Positions 34,483-41,680 of a DNA stretch of 64,000 nt are shown in pieces (position 1 is the first letter of the stretch; every line of letters begins with the position of its first letter). A program made the position numbers and the translations under genes. The stretch lies in NCBI RefSeq assembly GCF_026651855.1, contig NZ_CP093280.1, positions 5,850,501-5,914,500 of the forward strand, given 5' to 3'. A model generated the notes under the pieces. That model searched no databases, was not told the DNA's origin, and saw only the letters and a program-made list of their open reading frames with translations. The stretch is from Pseudomonas silvicola. Its GTDB lineage: Bacteria > Pseudomonadota > Gammaproteobacteria > Pseudomonadales > Pseudomonadaceae.

Positions 34483-34914
34483 TCAGGCCAGCGATTTCAG
34501 GAAGGCGATGCCAGCCTTGATTTCAGTGACGGTTTCCAGTTCGAACTTCTCGATCAGGGCTTCCAGCTTCTCCAGCGGGGAAGCACCAGTCGCCACCGGA
34601 GTGGTGGTGACAGTCGCGTCAGCTGCGGCAGTCACAGTGAAGTCCAGACTGGAGTTCACGACAGCGTCACCGGCCGGGGTGGCAGTGACCGTGGCTGAGC
34701 CCACGGCGATGGCGGTTACCAGGCCGCTGGCATCAACGGTCAGGATGTTGCTGTCGCTGGAGGCGTAGGTCGACACCTCGGATGCGGTCAGTTGAGCAGT
34801 GGAACCGACGATCAAGATGGTGGAAGTAGCAGTGAGGGTCATGGTCTTGGCCTCTTTCGTGAAAAGCCCGGAGAACCAGGCGCGGATGGATGTGAAAACG
34901 GTCTTGATGCTCAT
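34483..34914 (-). CDS. Ig-like (Big_2) domain phage protein
   Basis: 143 aa from ATG 34914 (GGGAGG 6 nt upstream). N-terminal amphipathic SIKTVFTSIRAWFSGLF, then one bacterial Ig-like domain: LTATSTILIVGSTAQLTASEVSTYASSDSNILTVDASGLVTAIAVGSATVTATPAG; C-terminal acidic helix. Big_2 domains decorate phage particles and bind carbohydrate weakly. Just upstream of the glycosyltransferases, so it is a possible substrate (speculative). Confidence 0.75.
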   Translation of the reverse strand: MSIKTVFTSIRAWFSGLFTKEAKTMTLTATSTILIVGSTAQLTASEVSTYASSDSNILTVDASGLVTAIAVGSATVTATPAGDAVVNSSLDFTVTAAADATVTTTPVATGASPLEKLEALIEKFELETVTEIKAGIAFLKSLA

Positions 34915-35141
34915 TGCGGGCCTCCCGGCGGTGGCGGTCCTTGCAGCTTCGATTGCTGAACCACCCGGGCCACGGCCACGGCGCAGCTCAGGCCCATGTT
35001 CACGCAGGCAAACACCAGGGGGTTCACCGTGCCTTGGAACACCGACCAGGCGGCAGCCGCGGCATTGAGCACGGCGCCGGCCGCAGCGATCTGCACGCTG
35101 CTCATGCGCCAACACTTGCGCCATTCAGGGATGAGCTTCAT
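34911..35141 (-). CDS. Holin candidate, two membrane segments
   Basis: 76 aa: short basic N-terminus (MKLIPEWRKCWR), hydrophobic segments VQIAAAGAVLNAAAAAWSVF and PLVFACVNMGLSCAVAVARVV, Pro-rich C-terminus. Size and topology fit class II holins, which open the inner membrane to release endolysin. It is about 24 kb from the endolysin gene but on the same strand. Overlaps both neighbours. Confidence 0.65.
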   Translation of the reverse strand: MKLIPEWRKCWRMSSVQIAAAGAVLNAAAAAWSVFQGTVNPLVFACVNMGLSCAVAVARVVQQSKLQGPPPPGGPQ

Positions 35142-35364
35142 TGGGCGTGACCTTCGCGGAGGGCAGTTTCTCGAGGCTTTCGGCATAGCTTTTCCACCTG
35201 GCGGCGTCGTTGAGCGCATCGCGCAGGCGTTTGGATTCGGGTGGGGCGTCACACGAATGGCTGGTGAAGCGGTAAACCGTCGTGTGGGTTTCGACTGGTT
35301 TGGGGGTGATCGTCGGCTTCTGGGTGCACCCGGCAAGCAGGAGGACGATCAGCAGACGCTTCAC
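35125..35364 (-). CDS. Small lipoprotein in the lysis region
   Basis: 79 aa. Signal MKRLLIVLLLAGC with lipobox LLAGC (Cys13), then TQKPTITPKPVETHTTVYRF and a helical segment (DALNDAARWKSYAESLEKL). Looks like an o-spanin or entry-exclusion lipoprotein. A separate Rz1 exists near 9.7 kb, so its lysis role is uncertain. Overlaps both neighbours by 4-17 bp. Confidence 0.65.
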   Translation of the reverse strand: MKRLLIVLLLAGCTQKPTITPKPVETHTTVYRFTSHSCDAPPESKRLRDALNDAARWKSYAESLEKLPSAKVTPNEAHP

Positions 35365-35669
35365 TTGGGCCGCCCGCTGAGCACGCCGCTCTTGATGCTC
35401 TCAAGGATGGCGGCGATCTGGTAACCCTGGCCCTGGCTGGTGCTGCGCAGGGTGTCGACGATCTTGTCGTTGGCGTCAGCGCGGCGCTCCAGGGATTCCA
35501 GTCGCTGGAGCGCCAAGGCCTGATTGGTTTGGTAGTTGCTCAGTTGAGCCTGCAACGAGGTCAGGGTGCTGTTCACGTAGGTGAAGGCTCCCAGCGCGCC
35601 CGCGCAGATCAGGGTCTGCATGACAGGCACTATGACCTTGAACGCGGTGCTGTCAGCTATTCCGGCCAT
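35361..35669 (-). CDS. Membrane-anchored coiled-coil protein in the lysis region
   Basis: 102 aa from ATG 35669: one membrane segment (FKVIVPVMQTLICAGALGAFTYV) followed by coiled coil (LTSLQAQLSNYQTNQALALQRLESLERRADANDKIVDTL). This is i-spanin- or antiholin-like architecture. Start is uncertain (no good Shine-Dalgarno). Forms a three-gene overlapping set with the lipoprotein and holin candidate. Confidence 0.6.
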   Translation of the reverse strand: MAGIADSTAFKVIVPVMQTLICAGALGAFTYVNSTLTSLQAQLSNYQTNQALALQRLESLERRADANDKIVDTLRSTSQGQGYQIAAILESIKSGVLSGRPK

Positions 35670-35689
35670 AGGGTCTGTCCATTTCGAAT

Positions 35690-35715
35690 AAAAAAGGCCG
35701 GATGGGGAACGGCCA
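35690..35715 (-). terminator. Terminator before the lysis region
   Basis: Stem GGCCG/CGGCC (loop TTCCCCATC) followed by TTTTTT on the minus strand, 20 bp before the next ATG. Region 35716-35805 holds nothing identified. Confidence 0.65.
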
Positions 35716-35805
35716 AGGTCGCAGCGGAGCAGCAGCGATGAGAAGTCTGAGGCCCTAATGAGGGCCAGTAGGTCCGCATGTGCGGGCACTTGGCGTTGGT
35801 TGGTC

Positions 35806-35880
35806 TGGCTGGCATTCCAGGATTCGAACCTGGGACCGCCCGGTTAACAGCCGGGTGCTCTACCGCTGAGCTAAACGCCA
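35806..35880 (-). tRNA. Phage-encoded tRNA-Asn(GUU)
   Basis: 75 nt. Acceptor TGGCGTT/AATGCCA (one G-U), D-loop AGCGGTAGAGC, anticodon loop CTGTTAA giving GUU, T-loop GGTTCGAATCC and CCA encoded. All arms pair. Lies inside the prophage late region, so it is phage cargo and not an integration site. Confidence 0.93.
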
Positions 35881-35941
35881 AAACAAACAGCCCCTACAGC
35901 ACACCCAGCTCGGAGCTATGGGCGTGGAGGGGCTGAAAATG

Positions 35942-35966
35942 AAAAAACCCGACGCTAGGCCGGGTT
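35942..35966 (-). terminator. Terminator after the GIY-YIG-like gene
   Basis: Stem ACCCG/CGGGT (GC-rich loop) with six T on the minus strand, 14 bp past the stop codon. Confidence 0.75.
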
Positions 35967-35979
35967 CTTGAAAGGGGTT

Positions 35980-36519
35980 TTAGATCTTCAACAGCCCGGT
36001 ATTGATGCGCATCCTCTTCAGGCTGCTCATTGGTATGCCCTTGGCATCCCAGTGATAACCATCATCGCTCCATGGGCAGATTAGGCCGGTGAGCTCAAGC
36101 CGGATGCGCTCTTCTCGGTCCTGCGCCAGTCTCTCGCAAAGCGCCTTCACTGGTTCCAGGTGGAACCATTCGCCACGCACATGATGATCTTGCAGCACCC
36201 GGTGGAGCGTGGCTTCGGCGCGCATGCTGCCGCGAAATACGCAATGGATCAGCATCGGCTTGGGAGAGCCAACCTGCATCCCAATCATTCTTGAGCTCAG
36301 CTCGGTAGCGAAACCAACTTTTGCGTAGGGCTCACCTTGCATGCCGACCACGTAAACGACCGATTTCCCACGCCATGGCGGAGGCGGCGCTTTGGGCTTC
36401 GGCTGATGAGCGTCACAGTAATTGGTCTTCCCCACGGCATCACGAAGGCAGCGTGACCGCTGGCAGATGCTAGGGAGATGGGAAGTTTCCATGAAGAGGA
36501 TTTTCTGGATCTGGGTCAT
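35980..36519 (-). CDS. T5orf172/MUG113-type GIY-YIG-like protein
   Basis: 179 aa from ATG 36519 (GGAG 6 nt upstream). Cys-rich N-terminus (CQRSRCLRD, NYCDAHQ) resembling a small zinc finger, Pro-rich linker, then VVYVVGMQGEPYAKVGFATELSSRMIGMQVGSPKPML...RAEATLHRVLQDHHVRGEWFHLEP, the MUG113 pattern with Y..G...KVG, R and E residues. Possible nuclease in the late regulatory region. Its catalytic competence is not certain. Confidence 0.72.
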   Translation of the reverse strand: MTQIQKILFMETSHLPSICQRSRCLRDAVGKTNYCDAHQPKPKAPPPPWRGKSVVYVVGMQGEPYAKVGFATELSSRMIGMQVGSPKPMLIHCVFRGSMRAEATLHRVLQDHHVRGEWFHLEPVKALCERLAQDREERIRLELTGLICPWSDDGYHWDAKGIPMSSLKRMRINTGLLKI

Positions 36520-36612
36520 ATCAACTCCTGACCCCACCCGAAGAATCTACGCTTCCTACACATGCGCACGAATCCTAGGATGGAGATATATTCGGCAATC
36601 CGGCAATGACTG

Positions 36613-37149
36613 TCAAGCGGCTTCTTGGGAGAACAGTTCCTGCTCTTCCAAAAGCCGCTCAGCAGCGGCTATTGCCTCGTTCAGCAACTCGTGCAGCGTC
36701 TCGGATATCTTGGCGCGCCAGTGGCGTCGGGTGCGCTCAGGCGTTCCTCGGTTGTCGTCCCATCGATTCATGTCGTAGATGTCGGTATTCAGCACGCCCG
36801 TGGACCGCTTTCCATCAATTCCCAGCCTCTGCGGCTCAGCCCAGGTAAGCACCGCATAGAACTTGAAGTGCGGATGCGCATGACTGGCGACCACCCTGGC
36901 CAACCCTTTGATGCACTGACCGCGCTCAGCTGGGTCGAGGGTGTAGCGCGCAACCAGCGCATCCCAGTAACGAGGCAGAAGGTTCTGGTGCAGGTGGCGA
37001 CGGTAGTCACAGTCCAGTTCGAACCGCTCCTGCCGACTCATTCCCCCGTACCCCGAACACCCTTCGTCAGCATCAACCCAGCCGGCTGATGCGGTCTTGC
37101 CCTCGGACCCAGCCAACAAGATCCGAACCAAAACGGAAACTCGGCTCAT
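36613..37149 (-). CDS. Unknown protein in the Q (late antiterminator) position
   Basis: 178 aa, basic, helical; residues SRQERFELDCDYRRHLHQNLLPRYWDALVARYTLDPAERGQCIKGLARVV and RRHWRAKISETLHELLNEAIAAAERLLEEQELF. It is downstream of NinB/NinG and upstream of the lysis and late genes, where lambdoid phages encode Q. No sequence family recognised; a late-gene regulator is a position-only guess. A second in-frame ATG at 37041 is possible. Confidence 0.55.
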   Translation of the reverse strand: MSRVSVLVRILLAGSEGKTASAGWVDADEGCSGYGGMSRQERFELDCDYRRHLHQNLLPRYWDALVARYTLDPAERGQCIKGLARVVASHAHPHFKFYAVLTWAEPQRLGIDGKRSTGVLNTDIYDMNRWDDNRGTPERTRRHWRAKISETLHELLNEAIAAAERLLEEQELFSQEAA

Positions 37150-37171
37150 TCCCCATCCCCCATTGCAAAAT

Positions 37172-37270
37172 TCACTTTCGGTCCTTCATGCGCTGCTGCA
37201 TACGGACATTCACCACCAACAGGCCGCAGATGCTGAAGATCATCAGGGTCAAGAACAGGTTCGCAATCAT
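37172..37270 (-). CDS. 32-aa small membrane peptide
   Basis: MIANLFLTLMIFSICGLL, then VVNVRMQQRMKDRK. One hydrophobic helix and a basic tail. The ATG overlaps the stop of the preceding 29-aa peptide gene (ATGA), suggesting coupled translation. Role unknown. Confidence 0.5.
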   Translation of the reverse strand: MIANLFLTLMIFSICGLLVVNVRMQQRMKDRK

Positions 37271-37356
37271 GCTTGGCGCTCCAGGCAGAACCAGGCGAAA
37301 ACGGCAACCATCACCGCGATGCGGCAGAGATCTACCAGGTCGGCGAAGTTGTTCAT
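37267..37356 (-). CDS. 29-aa small membrane peptide
   Basis: MNNFADLVDLCRIAVMVAVF, then AWFCLERQA. One hydrophobic helix. ATG 37356 preceded by GAAGGAGGCCGC and overlapping the NinG stop by 4 bp. Forms an overlapping pair with the next peptide. Confidence 0.55.
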   Translation of the reverse strand: MNNFADLVDLCRIAVMVAVFAWFCLERQA

Positions 37357-37961
37357 GCGGCCTCCTTCTTCAGGTCGCGGGACAAGGCCCGGTAGGTGGC
37401 CGTGATGGCCTTCAGTTCGTCGACGGCGTATTTGCAGGGCTGATGAGGCCCTTCGAGCCATTCCACCTTGTCAGCACCGATGCGGCGGACCAGACGAATC
37501 CGGTACTCCACCGCGTTCCCCGACAGGTTCCGGTTGCACTTCACGCACTGGCGATGAACGTTCAGCGGCTCGAAGCGCAGTTCCGGGCAGGCGCCCACCG
37601 ACCGGTAATGCCCGGCGTCCCAGCGGCTGCCGGTGATCAGGTCGTGGTCGCTGGGGAGCGAGTCGCAACTGATGCACGGCAGATCGGCATCACGCAGGCG
37701 CACCCACTCGTTGAATGCCTGCTGGGCGTCACGCATGTGGTCGGCGCGGCTCTTGAGCTTCTCCTTGCGCACCTTGATCTCGCGGCGCTCCCGGTCAGCG
37801 ATGGCCTTGCGGGCCTTCGGCATGCTCACGTCCTTGGTGGCCAGGGCGCAGGCCAGGCTGCACACCTTCTGCCCCAGGCGGCGCCGGTCCGGGACGAATG
37901 AGGCCCCGCACTTTTCGTTGATGCAGGTCTTGGGCTTCGGTTCCTTCCGGGTCAGAGGCAT
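37353..37961 (-). CDS. ninG: Recombination protein NinG
   Basis: 202 aa. Cys clusters CINEKCGASFVP / QKVCSLACA (zinc-binding), long basic helix, then CISC...HDLITGSRWDAGHYRSVGA and HRQCVKCNRNLSGN, the NinG HNH-like core. AAGGAGG lies 7 nt before ATG 37961. NinG is thought to process recombination intermediates; it follows a NinB-like gene as in lambda. Confidence 0.9.
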   Translation of the reverse strand: MPLTRKEPKPKTCINEKCGASFVPDRRRLGQKVCSLACALATKDVSMPKARKAIADRERREIKVRKEKLKSRADHMRDAQQAFNEWVRLRDADLPCISCDSLPSDHDLITGSRWDAGHYRSVGACPELRFEPLNVHRQCVKCNRNLSGNAVEYRIRLVRRIGADKVEWLEGPHQPCKYAVDELKAITATYRALSRDLKKEAA

Positions 37962-38272
37962 GGTTCGGCCTCCTTGGCTTTCTGCTGCTCGGGGGTGAAG
38001 TCGCCGCGCAGTTGAATCAAGCGCTTTTCCGCCACTGGAAACTCCTTTAAGACGATGCTTCCCATGCGGCGGCGAATCTTTGCTGCAGGAGTAACGCAAT
38101 CCTCACACCGCACCCACCAAGTCCTGAGTCCTTGGGTATTGGCCAAGTCAAAGCCCTTCATGTGGATAACTTCAGGGGTTCCCATGAACTCAACGAGCTC
38201 AACCGTTTTGAAATTGTTTTGATCGCCGACGCCGATTAGCAACGCCAGGTCCCCAGCTTTGAATTGGCTCAC
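37952..38272 (-). CDS. Small phage protein, unknown (GTG start)
   Basis: 106 aa from GTG 38272, which overlaps the stop of the preceding 30-aa gene. Begins VSQFKAGDLALLIGVGDQNNFKTVELVEFM (SH3-like beta pattern) and has two Cys in WVRCEDCVTP. C-terminus overlaps NinG by 10 bp. No family recognised. Confidence 0.6.
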   Translation of the reverse strand: MSQFKAGDLALLIGVGDQNNFKTVELVEFMGTPEVIHMKGFDLANTQGLRTWWVRCEDCVTPAAKIRRRMGSIVLKEFPVAEKRLIQLRGDFTPEQQKAKEAEPCL

Positions 38273-38361
38273 AGCAGCACCCCCTGATTCAGCTCGGCAG
38301 GCGTCCAGCCAGTGGCGTAGGCCAGGGCCATGAATTCGATGAAGCGGTTGAGTCGTTTCAT
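38269..38361 (-). CDS. 30-aa peptide between NinB-like and the next gene
   Basis: MKRLNRFIEFMALAYATGW, then TPAELNQGVLL. Start overlaps the NinB-like stop, and its stop overlaps a GTG start (GTGA), so it bridges two genes in a perfectly coupled chain. Role unknown. Confidence 0.5.
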   Translation of the reverse strand: MKRLNRFIEFMALAYATGWTPAELNQGVLL

Positions 38362-38828
38362 GCTGCTTCCTCGCCAAGAAGGTCGCCGAAGAAAACACCC
38401 TTGGCCGTGAAGTCGGCCACGATGCGGTCGGTGTAGGTCACGCCCTGGGCGCGGTTGAACAGGCTGGTCACCGGGAAGCCGTCCGGGCCCAGCAGCGGGC
38501 AGTCGCCCATCAGGTCCAGCTTTTCCTCGTAGGTCAGGTGCTTCGTGGTGCGGTGCCAGGCGGCCCGGTAGTCCTCGTCCTCGTTGAGCAGGATCTGCAC
38601 GCCGTGGTGCAGCTTGCAGTACTTGCGGCACTCGCTCGGGTCGCCCAACTGGGTCATCTCCGAGATCCGCTTGTAGAACGCGAACCATAGGGCGTTCTGG
38701 TCCAAGGTGCGGTCCTTGCCTGGGCGCAGGGAGACCACAACGAACTTCTTCTCGCGGTACATGGCAGTCAGGCGGGTGATGGCCTCGGAGAGCTTGGTGG
38801 AGCTGTTCACGCTGATCTTGTCAGTCAT
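38358..38828 (-). CDS. NinB/Orf-like recombination protein (tentative)
   Basis: 156 aa from ATG 38828 (AGGAGG 6 nt upstream). Contains DRTLDQNALWFAFYKRISEM, similar to the RSLDQN..LW motif of lambda NinB/Orf, a RecFOR-type mediator binding SSB-coated DNA. Placed two genes upstream of NinG, as expected. Similarity outside this motif is weak by eye. Confidence 0.65.
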   Translation of the reverse strand: MTDKISVNSSTKLSEAITRLTAMYREKKFVVVSLRPGKDRTLDQNALWFAFYKRISEMTQLGDPSECRKYCKLHHGVQILLNEDEDYRAAWHRTTKHLTYEEKLDLMGDCPLLGPDGFPVTSLFNRAQGVTYTDRIVADFTAKGVFFGDLLGEEAA

Positions 38829-39075
38829 GGCCGGCCTCCTGCGACACGCCCCAAAGCTGCTCGCGCATGAAATTGGCCATGTCGCCCATCTGCTGGACAA
38901 TGGCGTCTTCCTCAGCGGCGACCGAGGCCGAGATTTTCTTCTTGCCTCTCACGCAGCGCTGGCAATCCACGAGGGACCATTCGCCGGACAAATTGCTTGT
39001 TTCACCGAGCCAGGTTCCGCAAACGGCCTGTTCTTCCGATTCATCCTGGGGATGCGGGCAGTAGTGAGTCTTCAT
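38821..39075 (-). CDS. Small Cys-containing phage protein, unknown
   Basis: 84 aa: HYCPHPQD, VCGTW and DCQRCVRGKKK could bind zinc; C-terminal helix EEDAIVQQMGDMANFMREQLWG. Overlaps its neighbours by 4-8 bp. Between replication gene P and the NinB-like gene. Confidence 0.6.
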   Translation of the reverse strand: MKTHYCPHPQDESEEQAVCGTWLGETSNLSGEWSLVDCQRCVRGKKKISASVAAEEDAIVQQMGDMANFMREQLWGVSQEAGHD

Positions 39076-39791
39076 GGCCGGCCCTCCTCGTTCGGTTGAC
39101 GCTTGATCTTCATCCGGGCCAGCAACTGCGCCCGGGCAGCGGCGCCGTTCGCTGGGATACCCTGCTGCACGATCCTGGCCTGGGCCTGGCGCTCGGCCTG
39201 CTCGTTGGCCAGGTCCAGCTCAGTCTTCTGGCTGTCGTGACCTATCCCGGTCAGCACCTTGCCGTCCAGTGGCTGCCCGGCGATGGCGCGGCGCAAGATG
39301 ATTTCGTAGTTGCGTTCGAACCGGTCCCGCAGCCCCTTGTCTTCCTGCCGTGCGGCGCGCAGGTCGAACAGCCCGGTTTCACGGGCCGCCAGGCGAACTG
39401 CCTCGTGGCTGTAGGTGCCCAGCAGCGCCTCAAGCCACGCATCCGGCCCGGCAGGCATGCCGAAGTCGTCCGGGGTCGGCTGGCACATGGCGATGAACTC
39501 ACCCACGCTCGGCGCGAAAGGCTTCTGGAGCTTGCGGCACTTCTCGATGCCGAAGCGGATCTGCTCGATTTGGGTGATGCCCTGGGCCATGAAGGCCTTG
39601 ATCCAACTGCGCTTGGCAGCCTTCAGGGCTTCATCGTCCGGCCATGCCTGACGCCACGCCGGGAAGATGGCCTGCAACTCCTTGAACAGCGCATTCACCA
39701 CGTCGGCGGTGCCGGTGTCGATGCGCAGCGGCGCGACTTCCACGGCGGGCAGGTTGCCCATGGTTTTCATCAGCTCGTTGACTGGCTTCAT
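39072..39791 (-). CDS. Replication protein P-like (helicase loader)
   Basis: 239 aa. Residues VNALFKELQAIFPAWRQAWPDDEALKAAKRSWIKAFMAQGITQIEQIRFGIEKCRKLQKPFAPSVGEFIAMCQPTPDDFGMP are the replication protein P signature. Such proteins load host DnaB at the phage origin. ATG 39791 overlaps the stop of the DnaT-like gene (TGATG); a GTG one codon earlier is also possible. Confidence 0.85.
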   Translation of the reverse strand: MKPVNELMKTMGNLPAVEVAPLRIDTGTADVVNALFKELQAIFPAWRQAWPDDEALKAAKRSWIKAFMAQGITQIEQIRFGIEKCRKLQKPFAPSVGEFIAMCQPTPDDFGMPAGPDAWLEALLGTYSHEAVRLAARETGLFDLRAARQEDKGLRDRFERNYEIILRRAIAGQPLDGKVLTGIGHDSQKTELDLANEQAERQAQARIVQQGIPANGAAARAQLLARMKIKRQPNEEGRP

Positions 39792-40561
39792 CACAGCACC
39801 CCCAGGTCGTCAGCCCATGTGGTGTCGTTGAAGTCCGGGCCGTTGGCCTTGCGCACAGGGAATGGCTTGACGTTCGATGCCGCGGCTCCGCTGGCCATGT
39901 CGCGCTTGATCCACTTCACCAGAAGGCTCACCCACGCCTGCTGAGTCTCGAAGCGGCCAGAGGCGGCGTAGTGGCAGACGAACCCACCGATGGCCTCATG
40001 GGTGAACAGGGTGACGGGGACGCCCATGCGTTTGGCGTACGCCGCGAGAAGGCGATCGTCAGGAGTCCACTCCAAGGTCATCTCGCATGGCGCCTTTGGG
40101 TCAGGCGAATTTTCCTCATGCGCGTGTAGTGTGTTGTGTTCTTCTGTATCTGTATCTGTATCTATATGGTTGGATTCTCGTTGCAACGGATCTTCAACGA
40201 CCGTTGAACGAACGTTGGATTCCTGTTCCTTTTTCAGTGCTCTGGCGCGCGCCGAGGCCTTTCCGGCATTCGAAGCAGCGACTGATTTGCTGTTCACGGC
40301 CTCCAGGTCAGCCTCAACACGGAACTGAACCCAGTGCGTTTCGGTGACGTGGAAGAACTCGCTCAACGTTTCGGCAACGGAAGGCCAACGGTCGTTGGGA
40401 ATCCGTGCGACGGTGGCAAGGCGATCAATGCGGAGAGGCTTGCCGGTCTGCCAGTAGCTAAACAGCAGCAGCATGTAGGCGCCGTGCTCCTCAGCGGTCA
40501 GGTGCGCGGTGTCGGCCAGGTAGTCGGCGACGTAGAACTGCATGTACGGGAGCGCGGCCAT
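39791..40561 (-). CDS. DUF1376/DnaT-like replication protein (O position)
   Basis: 256 aa from ATG 40561 (GGAGG 7 nt upstream). N-terminal DUF1376: ALPYMQFYVADYLADTAHLTAEEHGAYMLLLFSYWQTG. Basic linker, then DnaT-like C-terminus (EWTPDDRLLAAYAKRMGVPVTLFTHEAIGGFVCHYAASGRFETQQAWVSLLVKWIKRD). It probably initiates replication at the phage origin with the P-like protein. Confidence 0.82.
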   Translation of the reverse strand: MAALPYMQFYVADYLADTAHLTAEEHGAYMLLLFSYWQTGKPLRIDRLATVARIPNDRWPSVAETLSEFFHVTETHWVQFRVEADLEAVNSKSVAASNAGKASARARALKKEQESNVRSTVVEDPLQRESNHIDTDTDTEEHNTLHAHEENSPDPKAPCEMTLEWTPDDRLLAAYAKRMGVPVTLFTHEAIGGFVCHYAASGRFETQQAWVSLLVKWIKRDMASGAAASNVKPFPVRKANGPDFNDTTWADDLGVL

Positions 40562-41319
40562 CATTGGGCCTCCAGTTTGTACTGAGCCCACAGGCCGGCC
40601 ACCCAGGTGACGCCTTTGGGAGTGAATTTGGTTTGGTTGAAGGCGTGACCGGTTTCGCTGGTGCCCGTCTTGACGTCGAAGCGCCCCGCGTCGATATGGC
40701 CCTGGTACGCCTGCCACTCGCCGCCCATGCGGTACATGATCTTTTTGTCGAGCAGGAACTCGCGGAAGCGGGCCTCATTGGCCCCCAGCAGCTTGGCGGT
40801 CTGGCGGAAGCCCTTCAGGCCGGTGGAGTCGACGTAGCGATCCACGAATTCAGCCTTGGGGGCGGCGATGGCCAGGGCCTCATTAGCGGCTTGGCGCAGT
40901 TCGAACTGCTCTGCCCAGGCTCGGGCGGCGGCAGCGGGGTTGGAGAAGTCGGGAAGCGTGGCGATGACCTTGGCTGGCTGCAGCGCATTGATTCGGGCGA
41001 CTACCGCGCGCCGCACTGCTTTGGACTCCCGCATAGAGATCAGCAAGCACTGATCCTTCGTCAGCATCAGCCCTTCGGAGGCCGGCCCGCGGGAATTTCT
41101 TACTACGAAAGTTTCGTAGTATTCCCCCTCCAGTTCATCCTTGCAGCGAGACGTAAAGTCCGCGCGGCGAACTGTGCTTTCACCGAACTCCGCGCGGGAT
41201 TCATTCACCAGGTCGAGCAGATCGAAGCTGCTCATGGTTTCGCCAGGCGCCACGTTTTCGCGGTTGTCGTTTTGTGGCGCGGGTGGTGGGGTATTGATCA
41301 GATGGTGCGTGGTATGCAT
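40561..41319 (-). CDS. Rha-type antirepressor with KilAC/ANT C-terminal domain
   Basis: 252 aa from ATG 41319 (GGAG 6 nt upstream). N-terminal region with ESTVRRADFTSRCKDELEGEYYETFVVRNSRGPASEGLMLTKDQCLLISMRESKAVRRAVV (Rha pattern). C-terminal ANT domain FRQTAKLLGANEARFREFLLDKKIMYRMGGEWQAYQGHI. It probably interferes with the CI repressor or regulates early genes. A plus-strand hairpin lies just upstream. Confidence 0.85.
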   Translation of the reverse strand: MHTTHHLINTPPPAPQNDNRENVAPGETMSSFDLLDLVNESRAEFGESTVRRADFTSRCKDELEGEYYETFVVRNSRGPASEGLMLTKDQCLLISMRESKAVRRAVVARINALQPAKVIATLPDFSNPAAAARAWAEQFELRQAANEALAIAAPKAEFVDRYVDSTGLKGFRQTAKLLGANEARFREFLLDKKIMYRMGGEWQAYQGHIDAGRFDVKTGTSETGHAFNQTKFTPKGVTWVAGLWAQYKLEAQ

Positions 41320-41346
41320 AATGAACTCCACTTAGATGTAGCAATG

Positions 41347-41373
41347 AGCCGGGCCGCAATCCCGGCTTTTTTG
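41347..41373 (+). terminator. Plus-strand terminator-like hairpin
   Basis: Stem AGCCGGG/CCCGGCT followed by TTTTTT in the plus direction, opposite to the genes around it. It would stop plus-strand (antisense) transcripts from entering the cro region. Confidence 0.6.
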
Positions 41374-41397
41374 TGCCTGGAATTTGTGTTCCAGGTT

Positions 41398-41480
41398 CTG
41401 AGGCCCTTCGTGAGTCCCTCTTAGAGGCCCTCTTGAAGTCCCTTTTTAGGGGCCACCAGAGTCCCTATCAGAGGCCCTTT
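41398..41480. repeat. Seven degenerate 12-bp tandem repeats
   Basis: On the minus strand, units of AGGGMCTCWRAN (for example AGGGCCTCTGAT, AGGGACTCTGGT, AGGGCCTCTAAG) run head to tail, one unit being 11 bp. They cover the last codons of the 41446 gene and the spacer before the antirepressor. Possible protein-binding array. Confidence 0.7.
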
Positions 41481-41661
41481 TTTGGCCCACTAACTGGAAT
41501 ACCCTGGCTTTGTGGCGCCCAACGGCAGAGGTCGCGCCGCTGGCCACACCATGGATTCCCAGTTCGTTCAGAGCCCTTTCGAAGCTCCATCCCTTCGCCC
41601 GCATGAGCCGATCGATCTGGCGATTGGTCTCCTCGGATAACTGCTTCCTATCGAAAAGCAT
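41446..41661 (-). CDS. Small phage protein, unknown
   Basis: 71 aa, basic, helical: LFDRKQLSEETNRQIDRLMRAKGWSFERALNELGIHGVAS. GGAGGG lies 4 nt before the ATG. The last codons fall inside the 12-bp repeat array. Possibly DNA-binding; no family recognised. Confidence 0.6.
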   Translation of the reverse strand: MLFDRKQLSEETNRQIDRLMRAKGWSFERALNELGIHGVASGATSAVGRHKARVFQLVGQKRASDRDSGGP

Positions 41662-41680
41662 TCGGCCCTCCAGAGGGGCT

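Noticed and set aside
41398-41480. Possible CRISPR-like array
   Set aside because: Units are head-to-tail without unique spacers. No CRISPR array was seen anywhere in the window.
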